A DNA stretch of 51,310 nucleotides from Planctomycetota bacterium (GTDB taxonomy: Bacteria; Planctomycetota; Planctomycetia; Pirellulales; Lacipirellulaceae): contig JAKOXH010000005.1 in the NCBI GenBank assembly GCA_029781135.1, positions 1 through 51,310 on the forward strand, given 5' to 3'. The notes beneath the pieces were generated by a model. The model was not told the origin of the DNA. It saw only the letters and a list, made by a program, of their open reading frames with translations, and searched no databases. Below, piece by piece: positions 44,560 through 51,310 of the stretch (position 1 is its first letter; the number at the start of each line of letters is the position of its first letter). The translations under genes and the position numbers were made by a program.

Positions 44560-45816
44560 ATGTTGAGTGTTCAACGCGGCGTGGCCGTAGCGTGCGCGCT
44601 GGTATGTGCTCACAGCGCATATTGCGTGGTTGGCTTTGCGCAGCCGGCGTACAATTGGCAACGGCTGGCCAATTCGATGGTCGACAAGGAAATCGTCGCC
44701 GCGGGCGTAAAGAATGAGCGCGTCATCGCGGCGATGCGCAACACACCTCGTCATGAATTCGTTACGCCGAATTTGCGCGAGCGCGCGTACTACGACATGG
44801 CCCTCCCCATTGGCAATAGCCAAACAATCTCCCCCCCATTCGTTGTGGCCTCGATGACCGAGGCCCTCGATCCGCAACCCAATGATCGCGTTCTCGAAAT
44901 CGGCACCGGCAGCGGCTATCAAGCGGCGATCCTCAGTCCGCTCGTCCGTGACGTGTACACCATTGAAATCGTCGATGAGCTCAGCCGACGGGCAACACGC
45001 GTCCTGAAACGTTTGCATTATGACAACGTTCACACGCGCTCGGGCGATGGCTACCAAGGCTGGAAGGAAGTCGCGCCCTTCGACAAAATCATCGTTACTT
45101 GTTCGCCGGAAAAGGTTCCTCAACCACTCGTCGATCAATTGCGCGAAGGGGGCTTGATGGTAATCCCCGTCGGCGAGCGTTATCGGCAAACGTTGTATCT
45201 CATGCGCAAGAAAGACGGCGCACTTAAGTCTGAAGCACTGCGCGCGACACTCTTCGTACCGATGACCGGCGCCGCCGAAGAACAGCGTCAAATCAAACCC
45301 GATGGCGCTCATCCCAAGCTCACCAACGGGAGCTTCGAGGAAGTCGCTCAGGATAAAGATGGCGAAAAGAACGCCGTGACGGAACCAGCCGGCTGGCACT
45401 ACCTTCGGCAACTCATGCTAAAGTCCGACCCGTCGGCGCCGGACGGCAAGCAATACGTTCAATTCCACAATGGGGATCCCGGACGCGGCTGTCATGCGTT
45501 GCAAGGTTTTGCCGTCGATGGCCGCCAAGTTTCGAATCTCGAACTCAAATACTGGGTCAGCGGCGAGAACGTGCGCCCCGGCATGCCTACGGATGACCTC
45601 CCTCGCATCCTGGTTACCTTTTACGACGACCGTCGCGCTACGATCGCCGAGGAAGCGGTCGGCGCCTTCACCGGCACGTTTGCCTGGCGTGAAGAATCGG
45701 CTCGCATTCGCGTTCCGCTAAAAGCCCGGGAGGCAATCATTCGGATCGGCTTGCTAGGAGGAACGGGCGATCTCTCGTTCGATAATCTGCGGCTGCAGCC
45801 AGTTTCGGCAAAATGA
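44560..45816 (+). CDS. Protein-L-isoaspartate O-methyltransferase with signal peptide and extra C-terminal domain
   Basis: Protein of 418 residues. The N-terminus (VACALVCAHSAYCVVGFAQ) looks like a signal peptide. Residues about 35-235 are a PIMT domain: RHEFVTP, the family loop IGNSQTISPPFVVASM, and the SAM-binding VLEIGTGSGYQAAILSPL. The C-terminal half (about 245-415) has a carbohydrate-binding/jelly-roll pattern starting NGSFEE...AGWHY and ending LSFDNLRLQPV. PIMT repairs isoaspartyl damage using SAM, which is normally cytoplasmic; a signal peptide is therefore odd. If exported, the substrate and methyl source are unclear. Possibly the hydrophobic segment is an anchor. Close by are genes for surface proteins. 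Confidence 0.85.
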   Translation: MLSVQRGVAVACALVCAHSAYCVVGFAQPAYNWQRLANSMVDKEIVAAGVKNERVIAAMRNTPRHEFVTPNLRERAYYDMALPIGNSQTISPPFVVASMTEALDPQPNDRVLEIGTGSGYQAAILSPLVRDVYTIEIVDELSRRATRVLKRLHYDNVHTRSGDGYQGWKEVAPFDKIIVTCSPEKVPQPLVDQLREGGLMVIPVGERYRQTLYLMRKKDGALKSEALRATLFVPMTGAAEEQRQIKPDGAHPKLTNGSFEEVAQDKDGEKNAVTEPAGWHYLRQLMLKSDPSAPDGKQYVQFHNGDPGRGCHALQGFAVDGRQVSNLELKYWVSGENVRPGMPTDDLPRILVTFYDDRRATIAEEAVGAFTGTFAWREESARIRVPLKAREAIIRIGLLGGTGDLSFDNLRLQPVSAK

Positions 45817-45976
45817 CGGGCAGCGACAGCCCGAAGGCTCGTCACTTGGGTAATTCGCGATTCTGAGCGAGATTTCCAGGGCTTTTCGCACGTTGCTAGC
45901 ACCTACCCCCAATTCGGGCAGTCGTGCTTTCGTCGTCGCTATTCTCTACGAAACCGGATAATTCTTCCCAGCTTAC

Positions 45977-46004
45977 TTGAATTGTGCATCCGCGCTGGTA
46001 TCTT
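45977..46004 (+). promoter_or_regulatory. Candidate sigma70-like promoter of the TIGR03000-type gene
   Basis: TTGAAT (45977-45982), 16-nt spacer, TATCTT (45999-46004), lying 85 nt upstream of the ATG. A reasonable match by eye; not verified. Confidence 0.4.
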
Positions 46005-46088
46005 GTTACCCATATGCCTAAACGGTGAACCGCTACCAGTGGGGTGGTTGGTTTGGTCGTCTCACGGAAACTCGGAGGATTCTCACAC

Positions 46089-46799
46089 ATGACATTGAAG
46101 AAAATTCTGTTTGCCACATTGGTTGCTGTCTGCGCCGTCGCTGCGACGGCCAATGATTCATTTGCATTTGGCCATCGCTGGGGTGGTGGCTGCTGGGGTG
46201 GCTCGTGGGGATCAAGCGGCTGCTGGGGCGGCTATAGCTCGTGCGGTTGCTGGGGTGGCGGTGGCTGCTGGGGCGGCCGTCTCCTCGGGGGCTGGGGCTC
46301 GCGCGGCTGCTGGGGTGGTTACAGTTCGTGCGGCTGCTGGGGTGGCTCCTCCTGCTGCGGCTGCTGGGGCGGTTATACGACCGTCTCGTGTGGTTGCAGC
46401 GATTGCGATAGCTGCGGATCGGTTTCGACGTGCGATGGTTGCAGCGCCAGCAGTGGTGTTGTCGTCGATGGTTATGCTTCCGCGCGGCCTTATTCGACGA
46501 CCGTCGTTGCTGCTGCTCCCGCTGTTCGTACCCGGTTGACGCTCCGTGTTCCTGCGGAAGCCAAAGTGACCCTCTCGGGTGTGGAAACGAAGCAGACCGG
46601 TGAAGTTCGTCAGTTCGCAACCAGCAGGCTGGCGGCCGGCCAGACTTGGGACGACTACAAAGTCGTGGTCGAGATGACCCGCGATGGTAAGACCGTGCGT
46701 CAAGAGCGGACGGTCAAGCTCACCGGTGGTCAGGACCAGGAACTTGCCGTCAACTTCGCGAACGACAGCACCCAGCAGGTCGCCAAGTTGACCCGTTAG
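46089..46799 (+). CDS. TIGR03000-type Cys/Gly/Trp-rich exported protein
   Basis: Protein of 236 residues. The signal peptide (KKILFATLVAVCAVAATAN) is followed by a Gly/Cys/Trp/Ser-rich segment (about 25-120) with seven CWGG units and further GC pairs, then a Ser/Val linker. The C-terminus (about 145-236) is a beta-rich domain with LTLRVPAEAKVTLSGVETKQ and VVVEMTRDGKTVRQERTVKL, typical of the planctomycete TIGR03000 domain. The Cys-rich head could crosslink in the periplasm or outer layer; that is inference. ATG 46089 is fixed by GGAGG about 10 nt upstream. A two-hairpin terminator follows. Confidence 0.88.
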   Translation: MTLKKILFATLVAVCAVAATANDSFAFGHRWGGGCWGGSWGSSGCWGGYSSCGCWGGGGCWGGRLLGGWGSRGCWGGYSSCGCWGGSSCCGCWGGYTTVSCGCSDCDSCGSVSTCDGCSASSGVVVDGYASARPYSTTVVAAAPAVRTRLTLRVPAEAKVTLSGVETKQTGEVRQFATSRLAAGQTWDDYKVVVEMTRDGKTVRQERTVKLTGGQDQELAVNFANDSTQQVAKLTR

Positions 46800-46855
46800 T
46801 TTTGAGCGGATTGCCCCGCCGCCTTGGGGCGGGAATCCTGAATACGAATGCCATA

Positions 46856-46892
46856 GCTCGCGTCCCGGTTTGGCTGGGACGCGGGCTTTTTT
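46856..46892 (+). terminator. Rho-independent terminator
   Basis: GCTCGCGTCCC pairs with GGGACGCGGGC (11 pairs, one G-U) around a 9-nt loop, followed by TTTTTT. A second hairpin (CCCGCC-GCCTTG-GGGCGGG, about 46815-46832) lies just upstream. They end the TIGR03000-type gene. Confidence 0.85.
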
Positions 46893-47151
46893 CATTTCGA
46901 TTGCTCTGGCGGCTGGTCCCGACGTATTGCTAGTATTCCCAGCCAGTCGGTCCGCCGAAACGAAACGAACCCCATACGTTGAATCGAGACGCACCGACGA
47001 TACTTTGGGCCACCACAACACGAACGCTCGACTTGCATAAAATCTCCTTGTCTTTGTGTCTCCCGGTCTCCTTGTCCACAATTCGCCAAGACGATCATAA
47101 CCGCAAACGGTTCACACTGCTGCATTTCGCTTGACTTCATATTAACCGCCC

Positions 47152-47916
47152 ATGGTCGGTGCTCCCGTAAAACCTGCTGGTCAGCCGACGCCAACTCCGC
47201 AACCGCCAGCCAAGCCGCGGCCCGCGGCCACTCCGCGCGAAGGGGGTTCCAAAGGCAACGGCAGATTTGGCCCCACCCTGCGGATACTAATCAGTGTCGT
47301 GATCATTTGGCATTTCGCAGGCATTTTTCTGGCGGCACTTTCGATCCCGATCAGTTCACCATTGGTGATGCGGCTCGCCCAACAACCGCCGATGCAGTGG
47401 TATCTGGACGCTCTGTATCTCAATCACGGCCATTCGTTCTTTGCTCCCGACATCGGTCCCGGCCACGTCATTCGCTATGAACTGCTCGACCCAAGCGGCC
47501 GTCCTATTGAGCAAAGCGAATTGCCCAACCGTAAATTGGATTGGCCGCGTTTGTTCTACCACCGGCACATGATGCTCGCCGATCAAGCGGAGATGCCGGT
47601 CGAGAACAAACAGCTCGGCGAGCAGTGGCAACGGAAATATCTACGGGCGTATGGCGAGCATTTACTGAGCGTGAATGAAAATGCACAAAGCGTGCATCTT
47701 CAGCGCATCGCTCACTGGCCGTTGCCCCGCGATCTGGCCGAGAAAGGTGTCAAACTCACCGACCCTAAGGGGTACGAGTTGTTGATTGAAGAAACGGTTC
47801 ATCGCAAGACGCCGGTCGCTACTCCTGCCGCGGCACCGGCCGTTCCAAATCAGTCGCTGTACTGGCAGGGTAATCGTCCCAATGTGGCCAATCGGATGAT
47901 CGGGGGACCGCGATGA
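47152..47916 (+). CDS. Membrane-anchored partner of the HTTM protein, unknown
   Basis: Protein of 254 residues. A Pro/Ala/Lys-rich cytoplasmic head (about 1-40) precedes one membrane helix (LRILISVVIIWHFAGIFLAAL). A periplasmic domain of about 180 residues follows, with HGHSFFAPDIGPGHVIRYEL and QSVHLQRIAHWPLPRDL. No known domain recognised. Its stop overlaps the HTTM gene start by 4 nt (ATGA), so the two are translationally coupled and likely work together. This gene order is typical of HTTM proteins in planctomycetes (recollection, not verified). Confidence 0.7.
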   Translation: MVGAPVKPAGQPTPTPQPPAKPRPAATPREGGSKGNGRFGPTLRILISVVIIWHFAGIFLAALSIPISSPLVMRLAQQPPMQWYLDALYLNHGHSFFAPDIGPGHVIRYELLDPSGRPIEQSELPNRKLDWPRLFYHRHMMLADQAEMPVENKQLGEQWQRKYLRAYGEHLLSVNENAQSVHLQRIAHWPLPRDLAEKGVKLTDPKGYELLIEETVHRKTPVATPAAAPAVPNQSLYWQGNRPNVANRMIGGPR

Positions 47917-48923
47917 TTGCTGCTGCGCGCGATTACGTTGCCGAACTCTGGGAGGCTTGGAGTGAATTCTGGTTCGCGCCTTCAAGCCCCACGACGCTCT
48001 CGGCCATCCGCGTCTTTGCCGGCATGATGCTGCTCTACACCCACCTGGTATGGTCGCTCGGCCTGACCGATTTCTTCGGTCCCAACGGCTGGCTGCCGCA
48101 AGACCTCATGCGCGAGGTGCACACCTCAGCGGATCCCGATGGGCCTGGACCGGCCGTCGGCAAAGCGCGGCTTGTGTGGTCCCACTTCGACTACATCCAA
48201 TCTCCGAAGCTCATGTGGACGGTTCACATTTGCGCGCTCGTCGTCTTCTTCTTGCTGACGATTGGCTTCTTCAGCCGCATTATGGCATTTCTCGCCTTTC
48301 TGTTCGCCGTTTCGTATGCCAACCGGATTACGCCCGGCGCCTACTACGGCCTCGACAAAGTGAACTGCATGCTGGCGCTGTACCTAATCGTCGGCCCGTG
48401 CGGTGCGCGCTACTCGGTCGATCGGTTGTGGCGATTGCGTCGCGGCAGCAACGAGGTGCCAGCCGCCTCATCGGCCAATCTCGCGATCCGCCTGATCCAG
48501 GTGCACATGTGCATCATTTATCTCTTTTCGGCACTCGGAAAACTCCTCGGCGGCCCTTGGGTGACGGGCGATGCTGGCTGGCTAGCATTCGCGATGTACG
48601 AATACCAATCGCTGGACATGACGTGGATCGCCAAACACGAATTTCTCATCAATTTCGTCACCCACCTCACCGTCTTCTGGGAACTCTTTTATTGCGCTTT
48701 GGTGTGGCCCGCACTGACGCGGCCGTGGATGCTGCTCATGGCCATTCTAGTACATGGCGGCATCGCCCTGACGCTCGGAATGCCGACGTTCGGCCTCGCC
48801 ATGCTGATCGGCAATTTGGCATTCGTTTCACCCAAAACGGTACGGAAATTGTTCGACCCGATCGCTCGCCGCATCTCGCTGGCCGTCGTCGGCAAAGCCA
48901 CGAAGGGCGGGGCAGGGGAGTGA
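47913..48923 (+). CDS. HTTM-domain (vitamin K-dependent carboxylase-like) membrane protein
   Basis: Protein of 336 residues with several hydrophobic helices. HTTM features are the N-terminal 'SPTTLSAIRVFAGMMLLYTH', the region GLTDFFGPNGWLP, the Asp/Tyr-rich YGLDKVNCMLALYLIVGP, and the late block IIYLFSALGKLLGGPWVTGD. HTTM is the membrane part of gamma-glutamyl carboxylase; bacterial copies often occur alone and their reaction is uncertain. The lumenal carboxylase domain is absent. Translationally coupled to the preceding partner gene. Ends with the G-rich run GGGGCAGGGG (48909-48918). Confidence 0.85.
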   Translation: MIAAARDYVAELWEAWSEFWFAPSSPTTLSAIRVFAGMMLLYTHLVWSLGLTDFFGPNGWLPQDLMREVHTSADPDGPGPAVGKARLVWSHFDYIQSPKLMWTVHICALVVFFLLTIGFFSRIMAFLAFLFAVSYANRITPGAYYGLDKVNCMLALYLIVGPCGARYSVDRLWRLRRGSNEVPAASSANLAIRLIQVHMCIIYLFSALGKLLGGPWVTGDAGWLAFAMYEYQSLDMTWIAKHEFLINFVTHLTVFWELFYCALVWPALTRPWMLLMAILVHGGIALTLGMPTFGLAMLIGNLAFVSPKTVRKLFDPIARRISLAVVGKATKGGAGE

Positions 48924-49081
48924 GATCGGGTTTTCTGGCCTCTTTTGCTAATCCACCGAACATTGTCGGCGTTTGGCTGTCGTCTTATACTTAGGGACTA
49001 AATTGGATAGTCCAAGAGCCGTGCTTTGCGGCCAATTCGAGAAAGCTGTTCGTCTGATTGTTCTGTAAGGAGAAACCACCC

Positions 49082-50098
49082 GTGTTCGACTCGATCGCGA
49101 TCGTAGGCGCTACCGGCGCCGTGGGCCAACTTATCCGCACCATGCTGGAAGAGCGGGAGTTTCCCCATAAGAAGATCACGTTCCTCGCTTCCGCCCGCAG
49201 CGCGGGCAAAACGATCGAGTTCGCCGGCGAGAAGCACCGGGTGAAGGAACTCAAACCCGAGGCCTTTGAAGGCATCGATTTGGCGATCGGCAGCACTCCG
49301 GACCCCGTGGCCAAGGACTTTGTGCCCTGGGCCAAGGAGCGGGGATGCGTCGTGGTCGATGAAAGCGGCTATTGGCGCATGGATCCGACGGTGCCGCTCA
49401 TTATCCCGGAAGTGAACCCAGATGCCGTCCACGATCACACGGGCGTCATCGCGAGCCCCAATTGCTCGACCACCCAAATGGTCGTGGCCCTCAAACCGCT
49501 GCACGATGCCGGACGTGTTCGCCGTGTGGTGGTGAGCACCTACCAAGCGACGAGTGGCGCTGGTGTCGGCGGGCAGCGCGATCTCATCAACGGCAGCCGG
49601 GCGGCACTTGAAAACAAGGACTACAAGTACGAAACGTTCGCCCATCCCATCGCGTTCAACCTCATCCCGCAGATCGGCTCGCACAAGCACGCTGGTTACA
49701 CCTCGGAAGAAATGAAGATGGTGTACGAGACGCACAAGATTTTGGGCGACGACACGATCCGCGTTTGCCCCACCTGCGTTCGCGTGCCGGTTTCCAACTG
49801 CCACAGTGAAAGCATCTTGGTGGAGACCGAGCGGAAGATCACTGCCGACGAAGCCCGTGAATTGTTCGCTTCGTTCCCGGGCATCAAGGTCATCGACGAT
49901 TTGGCCAAGGGCCAGTATCCGAAGCCGAGCGATTGCGATGGCGACGACGCCGTGTTCATCGGCCGCATTCGCGAAGACCTGTCGTGCGACAACGGCCTGA
50001 CGTTCTGGTGCGTGAGCGATAACCTTCGCAAGGGCGCCGCCACGAACGCCGTGCAGATTGCCGAACTCTTGGTCCGCACGCAAGCCGCCGTCAGTTGA
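49082..50098 (+). CDS. Aspartate-semialdehyde dehydrogenase
   Basis: Protein of 338 residues that makes aspartate semialdehyde in the lysine/threonine/methionine/diaminopimelate pathway. The NADP-binding start 'VGATGAVGQLIRTMLEE' and the catalytic Cys in ASPNCSTTQM are clear, as are STYQATSGAG and RVPVSNCHSES. The GTG at 49082 is chosen because TAAGGAG lies 9 nt upstream; the open frame continues upstream to 49058. Classic bacterial length. Next is an inverted-repeat element, then truA. Confidence 0.95.
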   Translation: MFDSIAIVGATGAVGQLIRTMLEEREFPHKKITFLASARSAGKTIEFAGEKHRVKELKPEAFEGIDLAIGSTPDPVAKDFVPWAKERGCVVVDESGYWRMDPTVPLIIPEVNPDAVHDHTGVIASPNCSTTQMVVALKPLHDAGRVRRVVVSTYQATSGAGVGGQRDLINGSRAALENKDYKYETFAHPIAFNLIPQIGSHKHAGYTSEEMKMVYETHKILGDDTIRVCPTCVRVPVSNCHSESILVETERKITADEARELFASFPGIKVIDDLAKGQYPKPSDCDGDDAVFIGRIREDLSCDNGLTFWCVSDNLRKGAATNAVQIAELLVRTQAAVS

Positions 50099-50112
50099 GC
50101 GCGAACAATCGC

Positions 50113-50203
50113 TTAGCGTCGGCGGCAACGCCGAATTTACCGCCGGCAACCGTTGCCTCGGCGAACCGAACACTAAGTAATTCGGCGTCGCCGCCGACGC
50201 TAA
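50113..50203. repeat. Long inverted-repeat element between asd and truA
   Basis: The left arm 50113-50140 (TTAGCGTCGGCGGCAACG...) and right arm 50177-50203 pair almost perfectly over about 27 bases around a 36-nt loop. Terminal TTAGCGTC/GACGCTAA gives it a MITE-like look. It fills the intergenic gap, ending 6 nt before the truA start, so any hairpin would lie at the truA ribosome binding region. Confidence 0.75.
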
Positions 50204-50208
50204 ATTCA

Positions 50209-51012
50209 ATGCCCACGCGCTGGCTCAAACTGACCGTCTCTTACGATGGCCGCGCCTACGCCGGTTGGCAAATTCAACCTGATAAGCCGACGGTGCAGGG
50301 CACGCTCGAAGCGACCTGGCAGCGCCTTACGCAAGAGTCACTGCGAGTCACGGCGGCCGGCCGCACCGATGCCGGCGTCCATGCACTCGGCCAGGCAGTT
50401 GGCCTGCAGACTGAAACGCATCTGACGAACGACGATCTGCTGCGTGGCTTGAACGCGCTCTTGCCGAACGACATCGCCGTGAGCGCGGTCGAAGACGCGC
50501 GTGAAGGCTTTCACGCCACGTACGACGCCATTGGCAAGCGGTATCGTTATCGCATCCACAACGCGCGTACGCCGTCGGTTTTCGAACGCCATTATGCCTG
50601 GCATTTCCCGCAGCCACTCGATGCCGACCGAATGCACGGGGCAGGGCAGGGCCTCGTCGGCCGCCACGACTTCTCCAGCTTCGAAACCGCCGGCTCCGAA
50701 CGTCCCGACTCGATCCGCACGATCCACGAACTAACCGTCGAACGCCCGCACGTGATCGCGTCTCTCCGAGACGCGAACTCGCCGGTTGCGGAGAACCTGG
50801 CCTACGGCAATACCAACCTTATCGCGTTCGAAGTCGCCGGCGATGGCTTCCTCTACAACATGGTCCGCACAATCGTCGGCACGCTGGTGGAAGTGGGCGT
50901 CGGCAAGCGGCCAGTCGAGTGGCCCGCCGAAGTGCTTGCCGCTCGCGACCGCCGCCGCGCCGGCCAAACGGCACCGCCGCACGGCCTGTTTCTAGTGCAG
51001 GTCGATTACTAG
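50209..51012 (+). CDS. tRNA pseudouridine(38-40) synthase TruA
   Basis: Protein of 267 residues that makes pseudouridine in the anticodon stem-loop of tRNAs. The catalytic motif AAGRTDAGVHALGQ contains the nucleophilic Asp. VSYDGRAYAGWQIQPDKPTV, LVGRHDFSSFE and FLYNMVRTIVGTLVEVG are the other TruA blocks. ATG 50209 is chosen for the family start MPTRWLKLTVSYDG; the open frame upstream is repeat sequence. No good ribosome binding site is visible. Contains the G-rich 15-mer at 50638-50652. Confidence 0.95.
   Translation: MPTRWLKLTVSYDGRAYAGWQIQPDKPTVQGTLEATWQRLTQESLRVTAAGRTDAGVHALGQAVGLQTETHLTNDDLLRGLNALLPNDIAVSAVEDAREGFHATYDAIGKRYRYRIHNARTPSVFERHYAWHFPQPLDADRMHGAGQGLVGRHDFSSFETAGSERPDSIRTIHELTVERPHVIASLRDANSPVAENLAYGNTNLIAFEVAGDGFLYNMVRTIVGTLVEVGVGKRPVEWPAEVLAARDRRRAGQTAPPHGLFLVQVDY
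50638..50652 (+). repeat. G-rich 15-mer GGGGCAGGGCAGGGC, copy 3
   Basis: Identical to 30809-30823 and 39083-39097. Here it encodes part of HGAGQGL in TruA. Confidence 0.7.
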
Positions 51013-51016
51013 TCAT

Positions 51017-51109
51017 ATAGCCCGGTCGTCTCGGCCGGCGACTCTATCCGTGCATCGGCATCGCACAAAGTTGATCCGGTAGCTCGCCCGACCAAGATGG
51101 TCGGGCTAT
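51017..51109. repeat. Palindromic element after truA
   Basis: Hairpin GCCCGACC-AAGAT-GGTCGGGC at 51086-51106, with an outer inverted pair ATAGCCCG (51017-51024) and CGGGCTAT (51102-51109). No T-run, so not a standard terminator. Probably a dispersed palindromic repeat. Confidence 0.55.
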
Positions 51110-51222
51110 CTAGTCGTCCCTGAAAAACTGCGTTGTGTCTACGAATAGGGGGTGCGTAGCGGTTGTTGTGGCGCTAAAATTTGCCAGGTTTTGGTTCCTA
51201 TGTCCTCGAAAGCTGGCGAAAA

Positions 51223-51310
51223 ATGCAACCCAAGTCACGTTCTCCGCAGATTGAATTGTTTGGTGCTCGCTTGAGCGAACTGTTGAATCCGGAGCATCCG
51301 CTGTACATGC
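51223..51310 (+). CDS. Transposase fragment (IS5-like), cut by window end
   Basis: The first 29 codons are visible: MQPKSRSPQIELFGARLSEL and then LNPEHPLYM. The 'L..LLNPEHPL' pattern resembles the N-terminus of IS5-family (IS1182/IS5-like) transposases (...IIN..HPL..LA..IDW). The rest lies beyond the window. The left end of the element is not resolved; about 100 bases of noncoding sequence upstream of the start could hold the terminal inverted repeat. Confidence 0.55.
   Translation, partial: MQPKSRSPQIELFGARLSELLNPEHPLYM

Noticed and set aside
46212..47081. 289-codon minus-strand frame with Ala/Arg repeats
   Set aside because: Antisense of the CWGG repeats of the TIGR03000-type gene; no independent support.
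48998..50209. 403-codon minus-strand frame
   Set aside because: Antisense to asd, which has intact catalytic motifs and a good ribosome binding site.

Overview
The window comes from a planctomycete, most likely a member of the Pirellulales. This is inferred from gene content: three PEP-CTERM surface proteins, two dockerin-type 'GD(Y/F)...VDAADYVxWR' proteins, an N-terminal 'FEALEDRRVL' secretion/anchor motif, a TIGR03000-type Cys/Gly/Trp-rich protein, an HTTM protein with its partner, and many short intergenic repeat families. The DNA is GC-rich. Genes are loosely packed and face both ways, and many intergenic stretches are filled with hairpin or inverted-repeat elements.

Layout. 0.4-4.3 kb: a PEP-CTERM protein, tRNA-Arg(UCG) and a multi-spanning acyltransferase-like membrane protein (DUF5009/HGSNAT type). 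4.3-12.5 kb (minus strand): a respiratory gene cluster for a divergent cbb3-type cytochrome oxidase. In transcription order it holds a diheme cytochrome c lipoprotein with a charged repeat tail, an unknown membrane protein, CcoN, CcoO, a small protein ending in a CcoS-like motif, a short CcoP-N-terminus-like membrane stub, the copper ATPase CcoI and a TauE/SafE-type membrane protein. 13.1-20.4 kb: a PQQ-dependent sugar dehydrogenase, a phytanoyl-CoA-dioxygenase-like enzyme, two planctomycete proteins of unknown function, a second PEP-CTERM protein and an ECF sigma factor. 20.9-26.4 kb: a stress-flavoured stretch (APH-AAA kinase fusion, Hsp20, MFS exporter, small membrane protein, YciE-like ferritin-fold protein). 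26.9-37.3 kb: a dockerin surface protein, TatC, mannose-6-phosphate isomerase, a lipoprotein, a pseudouridine synthase, PyrK, ribosomal protein S20, a TPR protein and a CobA-HemD fusion. 37.6-46.8 kb: a ribbon-helix-helix-like small gene pair, a trypsin-like protease, CoaD, a class V aminotransferase, a 963-residue strand-repeat PEP-CTERM protein, an apparently exported isoaspartyl methyltransferase, and the TIGR03000 protein. 47.1-51.3 kb: the HTTM pair, aspartate-semialdehyde dehydrogenase, TruA and the first codons of a probable transposase cut by the window end.

The most coherent system is the cbb3-like cluster. Catalytic ligands of CcoN and CcoO are intact, but no canonical FixP/CcoP gene is present. 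Its membrane anchor and its two c-type hemes appear to be encoded by separate genes, with copper loading (CcoI, TauE/SafE) downstream. The other main theme is noncoding structure. Several intergenic inverted repeats have arms that are each iterations of one short word. A TGTGGGAGGC-bounded element has a compensatory base change between its two copies. A G-rich 15-mer occurs repeatedly on the plus strand in the right half of the window.
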